Of a stretch of 7,289 nt of DNA, positions 4,757 through 7,289 are shown one piece after another. The position numbers and the translations under genes are program-made. The stretch is from an uncultured Clostridia bacterium (GTDB lineage: Bacteria > Bacillota > Clostridia > Oscillospirales > Ruminococcaceae): the NCBI GenBank assembly GCA_938014855.1, contig CALLQM010000311.1, positions 1-7,289 of the forward strand, given 5' to 3'. The notes beneath the pieces are model-generated. The model was not told the DNA's origin and did no database searches. It saw nothing but the letters and a program-made list of their open reading frames with translations. Position 1 is the first letter of the stretch. Each line of letters starts with the position of its first letter.

Positions 4757-4962
4757 TTTTTTATCTCCTTTTCTTTGATAGAATTAGTGTATCCAACCGA
4801 CCGAAATTTAATATTTAAATGATAGGTAACAAAGGAAAAAATAAGCGTTTAGGTGGAAAATTCTGTCTTGTAAAATCCATGAAGGTGAATAATAAAGTAA
4901 TTCTGTATTAAAATATATTTGAATAAATCTTTAATTAAATGTAAACAAAAGGAGATTCGTAA

Positions 4963-5331
4963 ATGGAACATCGATATTCCGATAAAGGATCCGGTTTAAA
5001 AACTTTTTTAAGCTGGCTTGGTAAAATGGTGATCATTGCAATTGTTTTAGTGGTTGTTTCCCTGCTTACCCCGGGCTTTTCCATTCGGGGGCTGTGGTCG
5101 TTTCTGATTGCTGCAGTTGTCATTAGCGCTTTGGATTATTTAGCAGAAAAACTTATGGGCGTCGATGCTTCGCCTTTTGGCAAAGGATTGACCGGATTTT
5201 TAATTTCAGCCGTTATCATTTATCTTACCCAATTTTTAGTCCCCAATATGTCGGTTTCAATTTTGGGAGCAATCTTAGGAGCGTTAGTAATTGGTATTTT
5301 GGATGCCATATTCCCCAGCAAAGTTATGTAA
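4963..5331 (+). CDS. Phage holin family / YvlD-like four-helix membrane protein (122 aa)
   Basis: This belongs to the 'phage holin family' (4-TMS, Phage_holin_4_2; B. subtilis YvlD type). Despite the name, many members are ordinary chromosomal membrane proteins tied to envelope stress, and nothing here suggests a prophage. Four hydrophobic segments are at about residues 22-39, 44-62, 74-93 and 97-117. The family pattern is evident in L-L-T-P-G-F-S-I, then A-L-D-Y-L-A-E-K-L-M-G-V, then T-G-F-L-I-S-A-V-I-I-Y-L-T-Q-F-L-V, and a final G-A-L-V-I-G-I-L-D-A-I-F-P. The Asp residues D58 and D114 are the typical polar positions. ATG at 4963 has AAAAGGAG (4947-4954) 8 nt upstream. I found no sigma-W-type promoter and no convincing sigma-A one. 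The gene is monocistronic. Confidence 0.92.
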   Translation: MEHRYSDKGSGLKTFLSWLGKMVIIAIVLVVVSLLTPGFSIRGLWSFLIAAVVISALDYLAEKLMGVDASPFGKGLTGFLISAVIIYLTQFLVPNMSVSILGAILGALVIGILDAIFPSKVM

Positions 5332-5334
5332 ATC

Positions 5335-5376
5335 AAAAAAAGAGCCCGCTGCGTATCAGCAGCGGGCTCTTTTTTT
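5335..5376. terminator. Bidirectional terminator between the YvlD-like gene and putP
   Basis: A perfect 18-bp stem (5335-5352 with 5359-5376) has a 6-nt loop. Its 11-bp GC-rich core (GAGCCCGCTGC at 5342-5352) is flanked by A7 and T7 tracts, so it works on either strand. It lies 3 nt after one stop codon and 5 nt from the other gene's end. Confidence 0.95.
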
Positions 5377-5381
5377 AAAAT

Positions 5382-6956
5382 TTATACAGCGTCTTTATAC
5401 GCTTTTGCGGAATGGAATTCGGCTACGATTTGATCAGACGGCTTTGCTGTGCAAAGAGACACCACAACGATGACAATGCAGGAAAGCACAAACGCAGGGA
5501 ACAGCTCATAGATATTAAAGATACCACCCAGCGGTTTAAGAAGAAGTTTCCAAACAAATACCATAATTCCACCGGTCATCATACCGGCAATTGCTCCTGC
5601 ACGATTAATGCGCTCCCAGAACAGTGAGAACAGCAGAACCGGTCCAAAGGTTGCACCAAATCCAGCCCACGCGAACGAAACAATCCGAAAGATTACGCTG
5701 TTTTCATCCCAGGCGATCACAACGCCGAGAAAGGCAATCAATACGAGCACAATGCGCGACACACGCATGACTTGCTTATCGGACGCATCTTTTTTGAGGA
5801 TTCCCTCATAAATATTTTTGGAAAATGCGGATGCTGCGATCAGCAGGTACGAGTCCGACGAACTGATGGTTGCGGCAAGAATTCCAGCCATGACAACTCC
5901 TGCAATCAGCGGAGGCAGAAGCGTTTGGGAAAGTGTAATAAACACGTTTTCCGCATGGCTTGCAGTCAACAGAACACTCTCGGCAGGGAATACCGCTCTG
6001 CCGATTACACCGACGCTGACAGCGGCAATCAAAGAGATGACACACCATGTGGTTGCGATGCGGCGGGACTGCTTAAGCTCGTCCACTCTGCGGATCGCCA
6101 TAAACCGGAGCAGTACCTGCGGCATGCCAAAGTATCCAAGACCCCACGACAAAGTGGAAATGACCGTAAGGAATCCGTATTTTTCAGCACCGCCGAAAAC
6201 AGGCGCATTGTTCACCACCTGCTGAACGCCGTTGGCATCCAGCTGCGGAACCGCGATGGACGTCAATGAAAAATAACCGGGTATGGCTTTTGCATTTTCA
6301 ATAACCGCATTTAAACCGCCTGCCGCATGGACGCCGGTCAATACGACGGTAACCAATGCGAAGATCATGACGATTGCCTGCATGAAATCCGAGGCACTTT
6401 CCGCAAGGAATCCGCCCACGAACGTGTAGAAAATAACAAAAAGCGCACCTACGATCATCATAGAGTGATAGGATGTTCCGAACAGAGTTCCGAACAGTTT
6501 TCCGCAAGTTACAAAACAGCTTGCTGCATAAACGGTGAAAAACACCAAAATAAACAATGCGGAAATGGTCATCAGAACCTTTTTCTTTTCATGAAAACGG
6601 TTGCTGAAAAATTCCGGAATGGTGATGGAATCCCCGCAGACGGTGGAATATTGGCGCAGACGCTTGGCGACACACAGCCAGTTGATGTATGTGCCGACGC
6701 CAAGACCGATTGCAGTCCATGTCGCGTCCGCAATGCCGCACCAATACGCAACTCCCGGCAAACCCATCAAGAGCCATCCGCTCATGTCGGACGCTTCCGC
6801 ACTCATAGCCGCAACCCATGGGTTCAGCGATCGTCCGCCCAAAAAGTAATTTTCACTGCTGGCCTGTGCCCGCTTAGCGAAAAAAATTCCGATTCCAATT
6901 ACGACCAACATATAGCTGGCCATGGCAATAAAGATTTGCAACGTTCCCGATGCCAC
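5382..6956 (-). CDS. putP: Sodium/proline symporter (SSF family)
   Basis: This secondary transporter of the inner membrane couples Na+ influx to L-proline uptake for nutrition or osmoprotection. At 524 aa it is close to the family's usual 490-510. It has about 13 predicted helices. The Na+-site residues of E. coli PutP have counterparts: D57 and M58 in the A-S-D-M-S-G-W-L-L-M-G-L-P-G block, D190 in S-A-S-D-F-M-Q-A, and S365/S366 in A-A-T-I-S-S-S-D-S-Y-L-L (E. coli S340/T341). The signature W-G-L-G-Y-F-G-M-P-Q-V-L-L-R-F-M-A-I is at 271-288. The start is GTG at 6956, supported by AGGGG (6969-6965) 8 nt upstream. Promoter candidates upstream are weak. No putA/putB neighbour is present. The proline specificity comes from family similarity; OpuE-like osmoregulated uptake is an equal possibility. 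Confidence 0.94.
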   Translation of the reverse strand: MASGTLQIFIAMASYMLVVIGIGIFFAKRAQASSENYFLGGRSLNPWVAAMSAEASDMSGWLLMGLPGVAYWCGIADATWTAIGLGVGTYINWLCVAKRLRQYSTVCGDSITIPEFFSNRFHEKKKVLMTISALFILVFFTVYAASCFVTCGKLFGTLFGTSYHSMMIVGALFVIFYTFVGGFLAESASDFMQAIVMIFALVTVVLTGVHAAGGLNAVIENAKAIPGYFSLTSIAVPQLDANGVQQVVNNAPVFGGAEKYGFLTVISTLSWGLGYFGMPQVLLRFMAIRRVDELKQSRRIATTWCVISLIAAVSVGVIGRAVFPAESVLLTASHAENVFITLSQTLLPPLIAGVVMAGILAATISSSDSYLLIAASAFSKNIYEGILKKDASDKQVMRVSRIVLVLIAFLGVVIAWDENSVIFRIVSFAWAGFGATFGPVLLFSLFWERINRAGAIAGMMTGGIMVFVWKLLLKPLGGIFNIYELFPAFVLSCIVIVVVSLCTAKPSDQIVAEFHSAKAYKDAV

Positions 6957-7085
6957 TTGATCAACCCCTACAAACAGATTATTTTTCTATACTAATATAA
7001 ATACGCTCGAAAGTAAAGGTTTCAGCGCAATTTTTGAAAGATTCTGTCGATGATTATGCAAAAGCTGTTTTAAAATTGCAGATTA

Positions 7086-7094
7086 TGTTATAAT
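7086..7094 (+). promoter_or_regulatory. Extended -10 promoter for the terminal dehydrogenase-like gene
   Basis: The sequence is TGTTATAAT: a perfect TATAAT (7089-7094) preceded by TGn. The hexamer at the -35 position is a poor match (TGTTTT). Initiation near 7101 gives a leader of about 54 nt, which has no evident structure. Confidence 0.7.
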
Positions 7095-7154
7095 AGTAAA
7101 AGATTGTCTAAGGGCAGATTCAGCAGGACATAATGGATACGGGAGCGTGAAAAT

Positions 7155-7289
7155 ATGAAAAAGATTGGATTTATCGGTGTAGGCGTGATGGGAAAAGGTA
7201 TGGTGCGCAACCTGATGAAAAAAGGGTTTGACCTGAAGATTTATTCCCGTACACGTGCAAAATGTGAAGATGTAATTGGGGAAGGCGCC
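7155..7289 (+). CDS. NAD(P)-dependent beta-hydroxyacid dehydrogenase family protein, N-terminal 45 residues
   Basis: The gene continues past the window end. Visible is the start of a Rossmann fold: M-K-K-I-G-F-I-G-V-G-V-M-G-K-G-M, with the dinucleotide-binding G-x-G-x-M-G at residues 8-13. A helix follows, then a second strand ending K-I-Y-S-R-T (28-33). This is the hallmark N-terminus of the 6-phosphogluconate / 3-hydroxyisobutyrate / tartronate semialdehyde reductase superfamily. The S-R-T after strand two resembles the N-R-T of members that use NADP(H), but this is weak evidence. The substrate cannot be assigned without the catalytic half. ATG at 7155 has GGGAG (7141-7145) 9 nt upstream and an extended -10 promoter. 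It is divergent from putP with about 200 bp between them. Confidence 0.9.
   Translation, partial: MKKIGFIGVGVMGKGMVRNLMKKGFDLKIYSRTRAKCEDVIGEGA

Noticed and set aside
4963..5331. Prophage lysis cassette suggested by the 'holin' family name
   Set aside because: No endolysin, tail, integrase or other phage gene is nearby. The protein matches chromosomal YvlD-like membrane proteins.
6327..6995. 222-codon plus-strand frame opposite putP
   Set aside because: It is an antisense shadow of the symporter: rich in Cys/His/Arg, with no ribosome binding site, while the minus strand encodes an unmistakable family protein.
1..7289. CRISPR array, insertion sequence, toxin-antitoxin or defence system
   Set aside because: No regularly spaced repeats, transposase or terminal inverted repeats, no nuclease/ATPase motifs, and no toxin-antitoxin pair were recognised on either strand.

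Overview
This is an ordinary low-to-mid GC Firmicutes chromosomal segment, most likely from class Clostridia. I infer an Oscillospirales/Ruminococcaceae-type genome. The reasons are strong AGGAGG-type ribosome binding sites, TTG and GTG starts, compact GNRA or short-loop terminators with T-tracts, a CCA-encoded tRNA, and several small protein families that I associate with clostridia. The species cannot be named from the sequence. Two GC-richer housekeeping blocks (the glycyl-tRNA synthetase end and a Na+/proline symporter) flank a markedly more AT-rich stretch of small genes at about 1500-4960.

Layout. The window opens inside the single-chain glycyl-tRNA synthetase gene (1-1065), closed by a clear terminator. 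A textbook sigma-A promoter at 1134-1162 then drives a roughly 116-nt leader and a tRNA-Pro(UGG) gene at 1285-1360, also terminated. From 1465 to 4756 come small, mostly single-gene units. These are an unrecognised 158-aa protein (-), a DUF2500 membrane protein (+), a 51-aa helical protein (-), a 61-aa conserved clostridial-type protein (-), a four-helix membrane protein resembling the CmpB-type 'putative ABC transporter permease' family (+), and a two-gene operon of 72- and 57-aa conserved hypotheticals (-). The 57-aa gene at 4346-4519 is short and easily missed. Next are a YvlD-like 'phage holin family' four-helix membrane protein (+, 4963-5331), the PutP-type sodium/proline symporter (-, 5382-6956), and the first 45 codons of a 6-phosphogluconate/3-hydroxyisobutyrate dehydrogenase-like enzyme (+, 7155 to the window end).

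Organisation. Almost every gene or gene pair has its own terminator, and several convergent pairs share one bidirectional hairpin. The genes therefore seem to be independently transcribed, with no evident shared pathway. I found no mobile element, CRISPR array, toxin-antitoxin pair or defence system. The items most worth a second look are the foldable leader of the tRNA-Pro transcript, a cluster of DnaA-box-like 9-mers in a geneless AT-rich stretch (3598-3679), the unclassified 158-aa protein, and three neighbouring genes that all appear to start at TTG.
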